Positions 6,443 to 7,927 of a stretch of DNA of 7,927 bases are shown here, piece by piece. This DNA is from Actinomycetota bacterium (lineage in GTDB: Bacteria; Actinomycetota; Actinomycetes; Actinomycetales; Microbacteriaceae), in NCBI GenBank assembly GCA_009703545.1, contig WLFX01000040.1, positions 1 to 7,927 of the forward strand, given 5' to 3'. Below the pieces are notes generated by a model, which was given only the letters and a program-made list of their open reading frames with translations, made no database searches and was not told the DNA's origin. Each line of letters starts with the position of its first letter. Position 1 is the first letter of the stretch. The position numbers and the translations under genes were made by a program.

Positions 6443-7366
6443 TCAGCGAGTTGTGAGAAGTTCCAGCGAATGTGCCAAATCTGGCGCGTAGTCGCTCGTT
6501 ATCTCGAGTTCATCCCCCGTCGTGGGGTGATTGAATCGAAGCCGGACGGCGTGGAGCCATTGACGTGTCAATTCGAGTTTGGTCGCGATGGTCGGGTTTG
6601 CCCCGTATAACGAATCGCCGACGAGTGGATGTCGCTGAGCAGCCATGTGGACACGAATCTGATGGGTGCGACCAGTCTCGAGCCCAACCGACAATAGCGT
6701 TGCTGTCGGATAATTCGCGAGTGTGTCAAAGTGGGTAATCGCATTTCGCCCATCGTGGGTGACCGCGAATTTCCATGCGGATCCGGGGTGACGACCAATC
6801 GGGGCGTCAATCGTCCCCGAGGGAGGCACCATTTCGCCTTGAACAAGGGCGTGATATTCCTTGAACACTTCCCGATCCTTAAACTTTCGCTTCATCACCG
6901 AATAGGCGATCTCGCTCTTGGCCACAATCATGAGTCCCGACGTTCCGACATCGAGTCGGTGCACGATTCCTTGGCGTTCCGGCGGACCCGACGTTGCGAT
7001 TCGATACCCTGCACCCGCGAGAGCTCCGAGCACCGTGTCGCCTTCCCAGCCAAGCGAGGGATGTGCGGCGAGAAAAGGGGGCTTACTCACAATGACGATG
7101 TCGGCATCGTCATAGACAATCTGCATGTCGGCAATAACCACTGGCACAATCTCGGGTTCGCGCGGGTCATCCCAGACAATTGACAGCAATACGTCTGCTG
7201 ACAATCGGTCGGACTTAGTCGCCACCCTCCCGGCAACTTCGACACCACCGCGTTCAATGACCTCGCCCGCGAAGGTGCGCGAAAATCCCATCAATTTAGC
7301 GACGGCAACGTCAACTCGTTCCCCGACGAGACCGTCAGGCACCGGAAGCGAACGATGCTGTGGCAT
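6443..7366 (-). CDS. RluD-type 23S rRNA pseudouridine synthase
   Basis: The 307-residue product belongs to the RluA/RluD family, which converts uridines of rRNA (for RluD, helix 69 of 23S rRNA) to pseudouridine. Residues about 15-65 form an S4 RNA-binding domain (ERVDVAVAKLMGFSRTFAGE). The catalytic domain begins near 82, with VIVSKPPFLAAHPS (91-104), the signature GIVHRLDVGTSGLMIVAKS (133-151) bearing catalytic D139, and LETGRTHQIRVHMA (229-242). The ATG at 7366 starts only five bases after the divIVA stop and has no ribosome site, so it probably relies on translational coupling. In many related actinobacteria (from memory) lspA sits between divIVA or nearby division genes and this gene; here there is nothing between them. 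The exact target uridines cannot be told from sequence, so I leave the gene symbol blank. Confidence 0.94.
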   Translation of the reverse strand: MPQHRSLPVPDGLVGERVDVAVAKLMGFSRTFAGEVIERGGVEVAGRVATKSDRLSADVLLSIVWDDPREPEIVPVVIADMQIVYDDADIVIVSKPPFLAAHPSLGWEGDTVLGALAGAGYRIATSGPPERQGIVHRLDVGTSGLMIVAKSEIAYSVMKRKFKDREVFKEYHALVQGEMVPPSGTIDAPIGRHPGSAWKFAVTHDGRNAITHFDTLANYPTATLLSVGLETGRTHQIRVHMAAQRHPLVGDSLYGANPTIATKLELTRQWLHAVRLRFNHPTTGDELEITSDYAPDLAHSLELLTTR

Positions 7367-7371
7367 CGCGA

Positions 7372-7908
7372 CTAGAAAGAGTTGGCGGATTCCTGACCGC
7401 TGTTGGCCAGATCCGCAAGCTGCTTTTCGAGGTGCTGCTTGAGGTGCTGACGATACTCTTTCTCGAACTGTTTGAGCCGTTCGATTTCACGTTCGACCGC
7501 AATGCGTTGCTGGTCGAGGACGTTGATTTCGTTGCGCTGACGAAGTTCTGCCTCGGCTAACATCCGCGTGACGTGGTTCTTGCCCTCTTCGATAATCCGG
7601 TCGCGCTCGGTGTATCCCTCTTGGATGTGCTGGTCGTGCAGTTTGCGAGCGAGTTGGAGCAATTGACTCGACGTTCCAGTCTCTGCAGTTCCCACAATGG
7701 GGCCTGCTGCGAGGGGCCCTCCGCTGCGTTGGAGTTCCGCGACACGCGATTCGGAGGCCAATATCTTTTGGTTCAGTCCATCGTTTTCAATTTGGATGCG
7801 ACGAAGTTCCTTGACGACCTCATCGAGGAAGTCATCAACATCATCGGGGTCATAACCATCGCGTTTCGTCTTGAATTGTTTGTTAACAATGTCTTCAGCG
7901 CTCAACAT
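7372..7908 (-). CDS. DivIVA/Wag31 polar growth and division protein
   Basis: DivIVA (Wag31 in mycobacteria) binds curved membrane at poles and septa and, in actinobacteria, recruits the cell-wall synthesis machinery for tip growth. The 178-residue protein starts MLSAEDIVNKQF, then GYDPDDVDDFLDEVVKELRR (18-37), the conserved DivIVA N-terminal domain. A first coiled coil spans about 22-61. A Gly/Ala/Ser-rich linker (62-80) follows, then a long coiled coil (81-168) ending in a conserved-looking KQFEKEYRQHLKQHLEKQL. It is shorter than many Wag31 proteins of roughly 200-260 residues, mainly through a short linker and middle coil. The ATG at 7908 has GAGG seven bases upstream. The membrane loop FKTKRDGY lacks the usual hydrophobic residue. 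Its stop lies five bases before rluD. Symbol divIVA or wag31 would both fit. Confidence 0.95.
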   Translation of the reverse strand: MLSAEDIVNKQFKTKRDGYDPDDVDDFLDEVVKELRRIQIENDGLNQKILASESRVAELQRSGGPLAAGPIVGTAETGTSSQLLQLARKLHDQHIQEGYTERDRIIEEGKNHVTRMLAEAELRQRNEINVLDQQRIAVEREIERLKQFEKEYRQHLKQHLEKQLADLANSGQESANSF

Positions 7909-7927
7909 TGGCCGGCCTCATTCCTTA
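7909..7927 (-). promoter_or_regulatory. divIVA leader with ribosome site and 8-base palindrome
   Basis: Reading the minus strand, GAGG (7919-7916) lies seven bases before the ATG at 7908 and probably serves as the ribosome site; AAGGA lies further upstream (7926-7922). GGCCGGCC (7910-7917) overlaps the end of GAGG and could pair with itself between molecules, but it is too short to call a regulatory hairpin. The promoter is outside the window. Confidence 0.5.

Noticed and set aside
7910..7917. GGCCGGCC in the divIVA leader
   Set aside because: An eight-base GC palindrome is common by chance at this base composition and has no second copy to suggest a binding site.
1..7927. Mobile element, CRISPR array, tRNA or rRNA gene, toxin-antitoxin or defence island
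   Set aside because: Nearly every base is accounted for by housekeeping genes, and I saw no transposase, terminal inverted repeats, regularly spaced repeats, cloverleaf sequence or pair of small unknown genes.

Overview
This window looks like ordinary chromosomal core sequence from an actinobacterium, most likely a small-genome member of the Microbacteriaceae type. That placement is inferred from protein resemblance and gene order, not from a search. The supports are a Wag31-type DivIVA, an actinobacterial DnaE1 with a PHP domain, a class 2 PyrD, a DUF3043-type two-helix protein, and M20 dipeptidase/DUF3043 neighbours of the kind remembered from that family. Base composition appears moderately GC-rich, and coding density is very high: the longest non-coding gap is about 95 bases.

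Layout from left to right. Positions 1-158 hold the N-terminus of an M20-type dipeptidase on the minus strand, cut by the window edge. A 38-base divergent promoter region separates it from a plus-strand DUF3043-type membrane protein (197-769). That gene runs tail-to-tail into pyrD (minus, 764-1777), which is translationally coupled to the upstream nrdR (minus, 1777-2244). A second short divergent region (2245-2339) leads to a plus-strand flavin reductase-like gene (about 2340-2837). This one overlaps, again tail-to-tail, the end of dnaE (minus, 2834-6376). Upstream of dnaE on the same strand lie an RluD-type pseudouridine synthase (6443-7366) and divIVA/wag31 (7372-7908), which are almost contiguous.

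Functionally the window groups polar growth and cell division (DivIVA), rRNA modification (RluD-like), chromosome replication (DnaE), control of dNTP supply (NrdR) and pyrimidine synthesis (PyrD), with two less defined proteins and a peptidase beside them. NrdR and PyrD form a small nucleotide-metabolism operon. The divIVA-rluD pair, possibly with dnaE, forms a second minus-strand unit.

I found no mobile element, CRISPR array, RNA gene, prophage or candidate new defence system. The points worth a second look are small ones: two gene ends that overlap convergently, a mirrored -10 element shared by divergent genes with a probably leaderless dipeptidase mRNA, a DivIVA whose membrane-inserting loop lacks the usual hydrophobic residue, a degenerate clamp-binding motif in DnaE, and an apparent absence of lspA and hisD from places where related genomes (from memory) carry them.
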